Positions 28,574 to 37,335 of a stretch of 64,000 bases of DNA are shown piece after piece. Source of the stretch: Paracoccus sp. R12_2. GTDB taxonomy: Bacteria > Pseudomonadota > Alphaproteobacteria > Rhodobacterales > Rhodobacteraceae. The DNA lies in assembly GCF_017744015.1 (NCBI RefSeq), contig NZ_JAGHRA010000004.1, positions 248,001-312,000 of the forward strand, given 5' to 3'. The translations under genes and the position numbers were made by a program. Numbering within the stretch: position 1 is the stretch's first letter; every line of letters begins with the position of its first letter. Under the pieces are notes generated by a model. The model saw only the letters and a program-made list of their open reading frames with translations. It did no database searches and was not told the DNA's origin.

Positions 28574-29343
28574 CAGCGCTGATCGAAGCGCGCAACCTGA
28601 CGATCCATCGTCCCGGCAGCGCCGAAACCGTGCTGCAATCCGTCGATTTCCGAATCGATCCGGGCGAGATCGTGACGGTCGTCGGGCCGAACGGCTCGGG
28701 GAAATCTTCCCTTGTCCGCGCGCTTCTGGGGCACATGCCCCTTGCCGCCGGACAGGTCTCGCGGCGGCCGGAACTGCGAATCGGGTATGTCCCGCAGCGC
28801 GTTCAGCTGGACACTGCGATCCCGATGACCGTCAGGCGGTTCCTGTCATTGCCGCGCCGCATCTCTGACGACGAGGCGGCGGCAGTCTTGCAGCGCACCG
28901 GCGTTCCGGGCTTGCAGCGGCGGCAGTTGACGCAGCTGTCGGGCGGCCAGTTCCAGCGTGTGCTGCTGGCACGCGCGTTGCTTCATGTGCCGGACCTTCT
29001 GGTTCTGGACGAACCGACGCAGGGGCTGGATCAGCCCGGCATCGTCGCCTTCTACAAGCTGATCGAGGATCTGCGCGGCCAGACAGGCGCGGCGGTGCTG
29101 ATGGTCAGTCACGATCTTCTGGTGGTGATGGGGGCGTCCGATCGGGTCGTCTGCCTGAACGGACATGTCTGCTGCGAGGGCACGCCCGCGCATGTCAGCG
29201 TTGATCCCGCATACCGCGCGCTGTTCGGTGCCGGGGCCGAGGGGACTCTGGCGCTGTATCGTCATCACCATGACCATGACCATGATCACGCAGCACCCCC
29301 GGATGCGGCCTGCGGTCATGACCATCATCATCACCACGGCTGA
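28570..29343 (+). CDS. znuC: Zinc ABC transporter, ATP-binding subunit
   Basis: A 257-residue ABC ATPase starting at a GTG that overlaps the zur stop (GTGA). Walker A is GPNGSGKSS (about 38-46), the signature LSGGQFQR, and Walker B LLVLDEPTQGLD. The last 30 residues form a histidine- and aspartate-rich tail (RHHHDHDHDH, then CGHDHHHHHG), which could hold zinc at the membrane face or sense it. It powers uptake of zinc delivered by ZnuA. An upstream open frame in the same phase belongs to the zur overlap and is not used. Confidence 0.95.
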   Translation: MTALIEARNLTIHRPGSAETVLQSVDFRIDPGEIVTVVGPNGSGKSSLVRALLGHMPLAAGQVSRRPELRIGYVPQRVQLDTAIPMTVRRFLSLPRRISDDEAAAVLQRTGVPGLQRRQLTQLSGGQFQRVLLARALLHVPDLLVLDEPTQGLDQPGIVAFYKLIEDLRGQTGAAVLMVSHDLLVVMGASDRVVCLNGHVCCEGTPAHVSVDPAYRALFGAGAEGTLALYRHHHDHDHDHAAPPDAACGHDHHHHHG

Positions 29344-29361
29344 CGTGGCGGGTTAGGGACA

Positions 29362-30144
29362 ATGCTAGACGATTTCTTCATTCGCGCCCTGCTGGCAGGT
29401 CTGGGCCTTGCCGCGGTCACCGGGCCGCTTGGCAGTTTCGTGGTGTGGCGCCGCATGGCCTATTTCGGGGATTCGACGGCACATGCCGCGATTCTGGGCG
29501 TGGCGCTGAGCCTGGCATTCGGTATGTCGATCTATATCGGCACCGTCGGTGTGGCGCTGGCCATGGCGCTGCTGGTTTCGTCGCTGTCTTCGCGCGGCCA
29601 GTCGATGGACACGATCCTGGGCGTGCTGGCCCATTCGGCCCTGGCCATCGGTCTTGTCGCGATCAGCTTCGTGCCGTCGGCGCGGGCCGATCTTTCCAGC
29701 TATCTGTTCGGTGACATCCTTGCAGTCGGCCGGGGCGATCTGGCCCTGATCTGGACCGGGGGTGCGCTTGTTCTGGGCACTCTGATCTGGCGCTGGCAGA
29801 GGCTGGTGACATCGACCCTGAACGACGAACTTGCCATGGCCGCCGGAATTGATCCGCGCGTCGAAAGACTGGTTCTGTCGGTCGCATTGGCCGTCGTTGT
29901 TGCACTGGCGATTCGGGTGGTCGGGTCTCTGCTGATCTCGGCTCTGCTGATCGTTCCCGCAGCCGCGGCGCGCGGATTGGCGCCGACACCCGAGCGGATG
30001 GCCGCCAGCGCGACCGCAATCGCTGCGGCGTCTGTGGCGGGCGGGTTGTGGGCAAGCTTGCGCCTCGACACGCCGGCCGGACCTTCGATCGTTGCGGCGG
30101 CGGCGGTTTTCTTTGTCCTGAGTCAGGTTTTTCGTCGCTTTTAG
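29362..30144 (+). CDS. znuB: Zinc ABC transporter, permease
   Basis: A 260-residue ABC-3 family permease with about eight membrane helices. Early residues GSFVVWRRMAYFGDSTAHAAILGVAL carry the family motif, and LLISALLIVPAAAARGLA lies in the C-terminal part, both given here by span (about 25-50 and 190-208). It forms the zinc channel with ZnuC. The gene starts 18 bases after znuC and completes the zur-znuC-znuB operon. Confidence 0.95.
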   Translation: MLDDFFIRALLAGLGLAAVTGPLGSFVVWRRMAYFGDSTAHAAILGVALSLAFGMSIYIGTVGVALAMALLVSSLSSRGQSMDTILGVLAHSALAIGLVAISFVPSARADLSSYLFGDILAVGRGDLALIWTGGALVLGTLIWRWQRLVTSTLNDELAMAAGIDPRVERLVLSVALAVVVALAIRVVGSLLISALLIVPAAAARGLAPTPERMAASATAIAAASVAGGLWASLRLDTPAGPSIVAAAAVFFVLSQVFRRF

Positions 30145-30341
30145 GGCAATTTTGTTACAGCCTTGCGTGGGCAACCAGCATACCGGAACCCTTCACCGCG
30201 CGATGTGTTGGCCAATATGCAACAGTGCACATGGACCCGCGGGGGATTTGATTTAATGCTGCTTTTCAACCGTTCGGGATTGTGTAACTGTCTCATCGAT
30301 GTTGCCGGAGACGGCAGCTTTCAACGAAACGGAGCATGATC

Positions 30342-30545
30342 ATGACCAAATTCGCTACTTTCGCTGCCGCTCTCGGCCTGACCGCTACTTCCGCCCTGGC
30401 CGGTGGCTATGTTGCACCCGTCGTCGACGTTGAGCCCGTCGTCGTCGAAGAAGAGCCCGCAAGCTCGAACGCCGGCCTGGTTGTTCCCGCCCTGCTGCTG
30501 CTGGGTGTGATCGCCGCCGTCGCTTCGGACGACGACGACAGCTGA
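30342..30545 (+). CDS. Small exported protein with C-terminal hydrophobic segment, unknown function
   Basis: A 67-residue protein. Residues 1-21 are a signal peptide ending ALAGG. A short linker rich in valine, proline and glutamate follows (APVVDVEPVVVEEEP), then a hydrophobic segment (about 45-60, LVVPALLLLGVIAAVAS) and the acidic end DDDDS. GGAG seven bases before the ATG at 30342 favours it over the ATG at 30336. A very strong terminator follows, so it is a single-gene unit. I do not recognise a family with known function. It sits next to yjbF/yjbH, where enterobacteria carry the small exported protein YjbE, but sequence similarity to YjbE is not evident. Confidence 0.75.
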   Translation: MTKFATFAAALGLTATSALAGGYVAPVVDVEPVVVEEEPASSNAGLVVPALLLLGVIAAVASDDDDS

Positions 30546-30581
30546 TTTCGGAACGGATCGGTCCATCCGGTTCGTTTTGAA

Positions 30582-30611
30582 GGGGGCTGGCCTTCGGGTC
30601 AGCCCCCTTTT
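30582..30611 (+). terminator. Strong intrinsic terminator of the small exported protein gene
   Basis: GGGGGCTGGCC, tetraloop TTCG, GGTCAGCCCCC (30582-30607) forms an 11-bp stem with one G-U pair, then TTTT. The UUCG loop and GC-rich stem make this among the strongest terminators in the window. Confidence 0.92.
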
Positions 30612-30681
30612 CGTTGTTGCGCGCCTGACTCGGCGACCGGTGCGTCCTTGCATTGCGTCGGTATGGCCAGCCGACTACATG

Positions 30682-30705
30682 AAAAAACCGGCCCCGAGGG
30701 GCCGG
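30682..30705 (-). terminator. Intrinsic terminator of the yjbH-yjbF operon
   Basis: On the minus strand CCGGCCCC/GGGGCCGG forms a near-perfect GC stem followed by six T residues (AAAAAA at 30682-30687 on the plus strand). It lies 33 bases past the yjbF stop and faces the terminator of the convergent small gene. Confidence 0.9.
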
Positions 30706-30737
30706 TCCGGTCAGACACCTAGTTCGCGTGCTGCGTG

Positions 30738-31403
30738 TCAGGGCCGAAGCGTCTGGATGGTCACATAGCCAAGCGTCGGGCCGATCCATTGCCGCGACAC
30801 CGCGATCTGGCCACCTTGTCCCATATAGCTGTTCTGGAAGCTGAGGCCGTGGCCCGTGCAGTCTTCCACCATGACACCGGGATTCGGCCCGGCGCCGACG
30901 CTGCAATCGAACTGCAGGGGCCGTTCCAGACCGTCGCCGCTGAAATACCGCATGACGCGCTGACCGTTGCCGGATCGACCCGACCGGATCAGCGTTTCGG
31001 TCTGCGGTTCGGCCACCGAAAGATCGTGACCCAGACCGCGCGTGCCGATCAGCATGCCGTCGCGCAGGATCAGGGCTTCTTCGGCCGGTGTCATGTAGGT
31101 GCGCATCGCGCCGTTCTGTCCCGTCATCGCCATGACCTGCGTGCGGCCCAGGGATTCGAAGCCCGCCTGGATCAGGGGCGCGGGGTTGACCCGCAGCGCC
31201 TCGGCGGCGGCTTCGGCAGGGGATTTCGGTGGAGCGGCGGGTGTTTCGTCACCGCGGCTTCCTCGCGATGCGACGACATCGCCGGCGACCGAGGCAAGGG
31301 CACCAAGCGGGCCCATATCGCCTTCGTCGGCAGTGCCGTTGCTGCAGGCGCCAAGGGTGGCAAGTGCTGCGACCAGCAGCGTGATCTTGCGTGCAGGTTT
31401 CAT
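30738..31403 (-). CDS. yjbF: YjbF-family lipoprotein linked to exopolysaccharide production
   Basis: A 221-residue lipoprotein: signal peptide with lipobox LGAC, lipidated Cys at 20. After a proline-rich spacer comes the YjbF/GfcB domain, with MTPAEEALILRDGMLIGTRGLGHDL (about 104-128), FDCSVGAG and the end LGYVTIQTLRP. In enterobacteria yjbEFGH raises an extracellular polysaccharide under envelope stress. It overlaps the yjbH stop by four bases (ATGA), so the two are co-translated. A YjbG homologue is not present in this window. Confidence 0.85.
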   Translation of the reverse strand: MKPARKITLLVAALATLGACSNGTADEGDMGPLGALASVAGDVVASRGSRGDETPAAPPKSPAEAAAEALRVNPAPLIQAGFESLGRTQVMAMTGQNGAMRTYMTPAEEALILRDGMLIGTRGLGHDLSVAEPQTETLIRSGRSGNGQRVMRYFSGDGLERPLQFDCSVGAGPNPGVMVEDCTGHGLSFQNSYMGQGGQIAVSRQWIGPTLGYVTIQTLRP

Positions 31404-33586
31404 CGCCAGAACCTCCCCCAGCCTTGATACAGTTTGACCGACTGGCTGTCGCGGACACGGTCGTAAAGACGGCCATTGACGTTCAACTGCGCGCCGCCAT
31501 CGCGCGACAGGGAACGCAGCGTGGTCTGGACGCGTTCGCGGGAGGGCTGGCCGGTGGCCCAGGCCAGCGGGATCGACAGGCTGATGCCCTTGTCAAAGCT
31601 GCCTTCGCCGAATTCCTCATCCGACAGATCGGTCTTGGTTGCATAGGCCCCGATCTGCCAGCCATTCGCGAATTCGCGGGTCAGGCTGACGGTCGCGCCC
31701 TTGTCGCCGGCAAGATACTTGCCGACATCGACCTGGGCGGTGAAGCCCTGCGCGAACTCGTAATAGGCCGAGACATGGCCCATCGTGACCTCGTAATCGC
31801 GGAAGCTGAACAGCTGATCGAAATCGCGTTTCCGCACGCGGTTGATCTCGGCACCGAACCCGAATGGCGAGGCAGCGGGCTTCCACAGAACCTCGGCCGA
31901 GACGCCGCCATAGGCGCGTTCCAGCAGACCGGCGGTGACGCGGGTATAGACGTTTTCGGTGGGCTTCGTGTACCAGGCCAGCGTCAGCTCCGGGATCACC
32001 GGATCATGGTTGCCCGTGTACATCCGCGTGTCCGACCGCACCCGTGGCACCCCTTCGGGCGTCGTTTCCAGGCTGGGATCGGCCAGGTATTCCTCGGGCG
32101 TATAATATTCGCGGTTCTGTCCCGGGATGCCCGGTCCACGCTGGAAGACGTCGCCGAACACCCGTTGACGCAGCGCGCCGGTCAACTCCAGCCCCGGCGA
32201 GATTTCGTAGGTGGCGCGCGCTTCGGCACCGACTTCGTGGGTCAGGCCGTCCGCGGCGCTGAACACGCCCAGATCCAGATAGGGTTTTATGACCCAGCGA
32301 AAGCGCGGATAGATGTCGTCGCTGCGCACCAGCCCGGCCGGGCGCAGTTCCGGATCGCTGATCGCCGAGGCGGCGGCGATCTGTCCGGCCTCGGTATTTT
32401 CCAGCCGCTCGACATCGGAACGCGACAGCGTGACCGACGAAGTCGGGATGCCGTCGGCGGTCGAGGTGATCACAAATGTTTCGACCGAAGGCGGCAGTGC
32501 GCGGGTCATCAGGCGTGCGGTCCGTCCGATCGCCTCGGACTGATTGACATATCTTTGGTTGCGGATGCGGACCTCGGCCCGGCGCGACGACAGGGCCATC
32601 GATTCCAGGATCTGACCCTCATCGGAAAGCGCGTCGCCCAAGGCTTTCTGGATGGCGGGCTGAGCCGTCGGATCCTGTGACCAGCTGCCCGACCAGCCCT
32701 CGGGATCGGCGGCCGGGGATGGGCGCGGACGCACCGGCGCCGGCGCCTTTTCAAGTCCCGAAGGATAGGGTGCCTCGCGCGGGTTCAGCGCGACCGAGAA
32801 CTGGGCGCCGAAGGTTTCGCCGCCGATCGTATAGACCCCGACCTCGTAGGCGCGGCCCAGGCGGTAATACGCGGCAAGGTTGATGTTGCTGTCAGGTTCG
32901 GTATCGCCCTGCCGATAGGTGCGCCCGTCGCTGTAGCTGGCCAGATAGTTGTCGTTCGAATATTCGGCGACAAGGCTCAGCTTGTCGTTGACCTGCCAGC
33001 TGATCGAGCCGAAGGGCTTCGCGCCGCCGGAAAACCAGTCGTCGACATTGGGTTTGCCGCCGGTGTCCTGCGTGTCGATGACGCGGTTCTTTCCGGCCAG
33101 CGTCCCCCAGCCCAGACCGGCCGAGGCGCGGATCGTCGGCGTGATGTTCTTGGTCGCGACGATGTATTCGCCCGAATAGACCCCGGTGCCCAGGAAATCG
33201 CGCAGACCGACCGCGACGGCCGGACGCCAGCCCTGTTCGTCGACGATCTGGTATTGCAGGTCGAAGGATCGGTCCGAGATATAGTCGTCGTCGCCGTCGG
33301 GGATACCCTCGATGCGCGAGTAGCGCAGCACGGTGGTCAGGCCGGGCATTGCCTGGAAGGTCACGTTGGCCCGGCGTGCGAAATCGGAATAGGACAGCGT
33401 GCCCCCCAGCGTGCCGTCGGGCAGGGTCTCGGCGGTGGGGGTGTCGATGCCGCCGGGCATCCCGAAGCTGGACATGTTGCGTGCCAGCATCGGGTCGGCG
33501 ACCGCGGTCGATGTGGCCGACCCGACGACCAGGGCGGCCGGCAGGGTGGTGGCCAGAAGGCGTCTGATAAGCTGGGATCGGCGCAT
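31400..33586 (-). CDS. yjbH: YjbH-family outer-membrane beta-barrel protein
   Basis: A 728-residue exported protein. The signal peptide (about 1-34, ending ATSTAVA) is followed by the YjbH start SFGMPGGIDTPTAETLPDGTL and a long run of alternating beta-strand pattern through to the aromatic end YQGWGRFWR, consistent with an outer-membrane barrel. A central stretch (about 290-420) is non-barrel and includes a proline-rich linker. Two adjacent ATGs exist at 33586 and 33589; the first named has better spacing from GAGGA. With yjbF it should take part in polysaccharide export. Family call is from motif and partner gene. Confidence 0.88.
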   Translation of the reverse strand: MRRSQLIRRLLATTLPAALVVGSATSTAVADPMLARNMSSFGMPGGIDTPTAETLPDGTLGGTLSYSDFARRANVTFQAMPGLTTVLRYSRIEGIPDGDDDYISDRSFDLQYQIVDEQGWRPAVAVGLRDFLGTGVYSGEYIVATKNITPTIRASAGLGWGTLAGKNRVIDTQDTGGKPNVDDWFSGGAKPFGSISWQVNDKLSLVAEYSNDNYLASYSDGRTYRQGDTEPDSNINLAAYYRLGRAYEVGVYTIGGETFGAQFSVALNPREAPYPSGLEKAPAPVRPRPSPAADPEGWSGSWSQDPTAQPAIQKALGDALSDEGQILESMALSSRRAEVRIRNQRYVNQSEAIGRTARLMTRALPPSVETFVITSTADGIPTSSVTLSRSDVERLENTEAGQIAAASAISDPELRPAGLVRSDDIYPRFRWVIKPYLDLGVFSAADGLTHEVGAEARATYEISPGLELTGALRQRVFGDVFQRGPGIPGQNREYYTPEEYLADPSLETTPEGVPRVRSDTRMYTGNHDPVIPELTLAWYTKPTENVYTRVTAGLLERAYGGVSAEVLWKPAASPFGFGAEINRVRKRDFDQLFSFRDYEVTMGHVSAYYEFAQGFTAQVDVGKYLAGDKGATVSLTREFANGWQIGAYATKTDLSDEEFGEGSFDKGISLSIPLAWATGQPSRERVQTTLRSLSRDGGAQLNVNGRLYDRVRDSQSVKLYQGWGRFWR

Positions 33587-33701
33587 CATTGGTCCTCGTT
33601 CGGCAATTGCCGCGATCATAGCCGCGACGGCGGAACTTTGCAGCCCGCCGTCGCGATTTGGCCATCGGGGTGCGACATCTGCGCCGCAGGCACCGGCGCG
33701 A

Positions 33702-34616
33702 TCACTTGTCGCCGGTTTCGCTGGGGCTGTCCTCGGTCGCGCCGGTTCCCGTGTCCGCCGCGTCCCGCGTCACGGTCGGCGGGGTCTGGGGCAGGCGCAT
33801 CGGCAGGTCGGGGACAGGGGAGGCATCATCGGGTGCCGCGTCACCGCTTGTTCCGGTCGCCGGCGTCGCCGGTTCCGGTTGCGCCGATGTGTCATTCGCT
33901 GGCGGTGTCACACTGCCGGGCGCATCCGAGGCTGGTTCCGTCGAAGCGGGTTCCGGATCGGTTGGCTGCGATGTGGCAGGCGCCGGGGTCGCGGGCGTCG
34001 AGGCGGCCGGACGTGTCGTCGGGGCCGGTTCGGCGGCGGTTGGTTTCGGGGCGGCGACGCGCTTGGGCTTGGGCTGGGCCGGCGCCGGTGCCTTGACCGC
34101 CGCGACCGCTGCGGCCAGCTCGGCCGATGCGGGTGCTGCGCAGCCGCGATTGGTCCGTCCCGAAACCTTCAGTTCCGCCGACATCGGGAATTTCTCGCCC
34201 GACATGCTGTCCTGACACTCGCGACCGCGCACCGTCAGCACGAAGGGCCTACCGTTCAGAACGCCGATATATTCGACGCCCTCGGCGAAGTTCAGGCGGC
34301 TGACGCGGACTGCGCGACCCTTCTGATTGTCGGGCGTCTTGTAGATCGCGGTGCCGCCCGCAGCATCGACAGCCCAGAAGGGTTCGTTGCCGCGCGCGCT
34401 GAATGCCCTGGTGTTGTAGGTCTTCGCTTCGGCCGTCGAGACGGCGCGCGCCCCGGCGCCGGTTTCGATCGGGGCTTCCAGCGGCGAGACGCCGGGCGGG
34501 CCCTTGTGGCCTTCGACCTGAGGTTGTTCGTCGGTGCCAAGCCCCGGCAAGCCCGTGCCTTCACAGGCGGCAAGCGACAAGGTCAGCATGGCGATGAGTG
34601 CGAGACGCGAGGACAT
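33702..34616 (-). CDS. Lipoprotein with COG3650-type domain and proline/threonine-rich tail
   Basis: A 304-residue protein with signal peptide and lipobox SLAAC (Cys 18). Residues about 65-160 match the pattern of the uncharacterised COG3650 family: FSARGNEPFWAVD, GRPFVLTVRGRECQDSMSG and a closing NRGCA, with two cysteines likely to pair. The last 140 residues are a low-complexity alanine, proline and threonine tail, probably a periplasmic spacer toward the wall. Function unknown. It is 115 bases upstream of yjbH on the same strand and may share its transcript. Confidence 0.75.
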   Translation of the reverse strand: MSSRLALIAMLTLSLAACEGTGLPGLGTDEQPQVEGHKGPPGVSPLEAPIETGAGARAVSTAEAKTYNTRAFSARGNEPFWAVDAAGGTAIYKTPDNQKGRAVRVSRLNFAEGVEYIGVLNGRPFVLTVRGRECQDSMSGEKFPMSAELKVSGRTNRGCAAPASAELAAAVAAVKAPAPAQPKPKRVAAPKPTAAEPAPTTRPAASTPATPAPATSQPTDPEPASTEPASDAPGSVTPPANDTSAQPEPATPATGTSGDAAPDDASPVPDLPMRLPQTPPTVTRDAADTGTGATEDSPSETGDK

Positions 34617-34722
34617 CGGCGGCCTTTTGTATTTGGATCACTGTCGCACAAGCGTTAGCAATCGCGGCCTTCGGGGGCAAGCGTCGCGCAGTCCGGCTGG
34701 CGACAGGCCGCCTGATTGCCGA

Positions 34723-36105
34723 TCAACAGTTCGGCACGTTCACGGCCAGACCGCCCAACGATGTTTCCTTGTATTTCTCGGACATGTCCCTGCCGGTCTG
34801 GCGCATCGTCTCGATCGCGGCATCCAGCGGCACGAAATGGGTGCCGTCGCCGCGCAGGGCCAGGCTGGCCGCGCTGACGGCCTTGATCGCGCCGAGCCCG
34901 TTTCTTTCGATGCAGGGCACCTGCACCAGGCCCTTCACCGGATCGCAAGTCATTCCAAGATGATGCTCCAGCGCGATTTCGGCAGCGTTCTCGACCTGTC
35001 GGGGCGTCCCGTCCAGCACGGCGGCAAGCCCGGCGGCGGCCATCGCGGACGCGCTGCCCACCTCGGCCTGGCATCCGCATTCGGCACCCGAGATCGAGGC
35101 GTTGTGCTTGATCAGACCGCCCACCGCTGCGGCCGTCAGCAGGAAATCCGGCAGATCGCGTTCGGTCGCGCCCGGCACATGGTCCAGCCAGTACCTTATC
35201 ACCGCCGGCACCGTGCCCGCCGCGCCGTTCGTGGGCGCGGTCACGACCTGCCCCCCGGCGGCGTTCTCTTCGTTCACGGCCATCGCATAGGTGGACATCC
35301 AGTCATTGATGACGTGGGGCGCGGTCAGGTTCATGCCGCGCTCGGCCATCAGTTTTTCGTGGATGGCACGCGCACGGCGGCGGACATTCAGGCCGCCCGG
35401 CAGGGTGCCCGTCGCCTCCAGACCGCGGTCCATGCAGTCGCGCATCACCTGCCAGATCCGCTGCAGACCGTCCCGGACCTCGGAATCGCTGCGGAAGACC
35501 AGCTCGTTCGCGCGTTTCATCTGGGCAATGGATTTGCCCGATTTTTCGGCCATCGCCAGCATCTCTTCGGCGCTGGCAAAGGGATAGGGAACCTTCGGGG
35601 TTGCGTCGCTGCGGTCCTCGTCGCCCTTGCGCGCCAGTTCATCCTCGGTCAGCACGAAGCCGCCGCCGACAGAATAATAGACCTGATGGAAGATCACGTC
35701 GCCCTGTGCGTCCGTCGCCGACAACGTCATGCCGTTGGCGTGGCCGGGCAGGGCGCGATCATAATCAAAGCGCAGATCGACATCCGGATCGAAGTGCAAC
35801 TTTCCCAGCCCGTCGGGTGTCAGGACGCAGCTTTCGCGGTTTGCGTTCAGCGCGGCCTCGGCCTTGTCGGCGTCCATCGTGGCCGGCACGAACCCCGCCA
35901 GCCCAAGGATGGTGGCGCGGTCGGTCGCATGTCCCTTGCCGGTAAAGGCAAGGCTGCCATGCAGGCTGGCCTTCAGCCCGTGGGGGCTGAAAGGTTGCTG
36001 GCGCAGCGCATCCAGAAACCGCGCCCCGGCGACCATCGGCCCCATGGTATGGGACGACGACGGACCGACACCCACCTTGAACAGATCGAAGACCGACAGG
36101 AACAT
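34723..36105 (-). CDS. sdaA: L-serine ammonia-lyase, iron-sulfur type
   Basis: A 460-residue single-chain L-serine dehydratase. The beta domain begins [23 protein letters not shown] (residues 1-23). The 4Fe-4S cysteines lie in the alpha part: [21 protein letters not shown] and VPCIERN. It deaminates serine to pyruvate. AAGGG seven bases upstream supports the ATG at 36105; an ATG nine codons earlier lacks family residues. It stands alone on the minus strand, facing dusB across 228 bases. Confidence 0.95.
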   Translation of the reverse strand: MFLSVFDLFKVGVGPSSSHTMGPMVAGARFLDALRQQPFSPHGLKASLHGSLAFTGKGHATDRATILGLAGFVPATMDADKAEAALNANRESCVLTPDGLGKLHFDPDVDLRFDYDRALPGHANGMTLSATDAQGDVIFHQVYYSVGGGFVLTEDELARKGDEDRSDATPKVPYPFASAEEMLAMAEKSGKSIAQMKRANELVFRSDSEVRDGLQRIWQVMRDCMDRGLEATGTLPGGLNVRRRARAIHEKLMAERGMNLTAPHVINDWMSTYAMAVNEENAAGGQVVTAPTNGAAGTVPAVIRYWLDHVPGATERDLPDFLLTAAAVGGLIKHNASISGAECGCQAEVGSASAMAAAGLAAVLDGTPRQVENAAEIALEHHLGMTCDPVKGLVQVPCIERNGLGAIKAVSAASLALRGDGTHFVPLDAAIETMRQTGRDMSEKYKETSLGGLAVNVPNC

Positions 36106-36333
36106 GATACACCCTTGCAAGTTTACCGGCATTTAATCAGGTGACGGCATTGGATGCCATGACGGATGCGACGCCTGCACGGGATGGTTGCGACATTCGC
36201 GATGCCTGGCGCTGCCTGAAAAAATTGCAATATGCCCTTTTATTGTGCATCTGCATTGGGGCGGCGCAGGCGAGTTCGCGACGCCGCGGCACGGTCCTTG
36301 CGGTGACAGCCCGGCAAGGTGAAGGAACAGGAT

Positions 36334-37335
36334 ATGAGATTACCCGAACCGATCATGATAGGCGACACGAAGCTGGGTCCGCCGGTTTTCCTTGCGCCGA
36401 TGGCCGGGATCACCGATCTGCCGTTTCGGCGCGCAGTGGCCCGGCACGGCGCCGGTCTGATGGTCAGCGAAATGGTCGCCTCTACCGAAATGGTGACGCC
36501 ACGGCCGTCGGGGCGCGCATCGGCGCGTGTTCGGGCACTGACCGAAGGCGGCCTGCCGGTCAGCGTGCAGATCGCCGGTCGAGAAGCCGCCGCGATGGCC
36601 GAAACCGCCCGGATCGTCGAGTCGATGGGTGCCTGCATTATCGACATCAACATGGGCTGCCCCGCCAAGAAGGTCACCGGGGGTCTGTCGGGGGCCGCGT
36701 TGATGCGGGATCTGGATCACGCGCTGGGGTTGATCGATGCGGTGGTCGCGGCGGTCCGCGTTCCGGTGACGCTGAAGATGCGGTTGGGATGGGACGACAC
36801 CTGCCTGAACGCCACGGATCTGTCGCGCCGCGCGCGCGATGCCGGGGTCAGGATGCTGACCGTGCATGGACGCACACGCGCGCAGTTTTACAAGGGGCGC
36901 GCCGATTGGGACCGGATCGCGGATGTCGCCAACATACCCGATCGCCCGCCGCTGGTTGCGAATGGCGATGTGGTCGATGCAGCGTCTGCCCGATCGGCCC
37001 TGGCACGGTCCGGCGCCGATGCCGTCATGGTTGGACGCGGGGCGCAGGGCGCGCCCTGGCAACTGGCGCGGATCGCGCATGATCTGTGGGGAACGCCGGC
37101 GCCTGTCGTTCCGCAGGGCGATGCGCTGGCCGATGCCGTGGAAGAACATTATCAGGACATGCTGGATTTCTATGGGCCTGAACTGGGACTGCGCGTCGCG
37201 CGGAAACATCTTGGCTGGTATGCCGAAGCCAGCGCCGCCCCGTTGCGGGCCGAGATGTTGCGGGCCGACAGCCCCGCGGCGACGGTCGCCTTGATCCGCC
37301 GTGCATTTGCGGATGCCAGGGGTATCGCCGCATGA
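36334..37335 (+). CDS. dusB: tRNA-dihydrouridine synthase (NifR3 type)
   Basis: A 333-residue flavin TIM barrel: FLAPMAGITDLPFRR at the start, the catalytic cysteine in INMGCPAKKVTGG, TLKMRLGW, LTVHGRTRAQFYKGRADW, and VMVGRGAQGAPW for the FMN phosphate. It reduces uridines in the tRNA D arm. AAGGA seven bases upstream selects the ATG at 36334 over an in-frame GTG at 36319. It overlaps ntrB by four bases; this nifR3-ntrB-ntrC order is classic for alphaproteobacteria. Confidence 0.95.
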   Translation: MRLPEPIMIGDTKLGPPVFLAPMAGITDLPFRRAVARHGAGLMVSEMVASTEMVTPRPSGRASARVRALTEGGLPVSVQIAGREAAAMAETARIVESMGACIIDINMGCPAKKVTGGLSGAALMRDLDHALGLIDAVVAAVRVPVTLKMRLGWDDTCLNATDLSRRARDAGVRMLTVHGRTRAQFYKGRADWDRIADVANIPDRPPLVANGDVVDAASARSALARSGADAVMVGRGAQGAPWQLARIAHDLWGTPAPVVPQGDALADAVEEHYQDMLDFYGPELGLRVARKHLGWYAEASAAPLRAEMLRADSPAATVALIRRAFADARGIAA

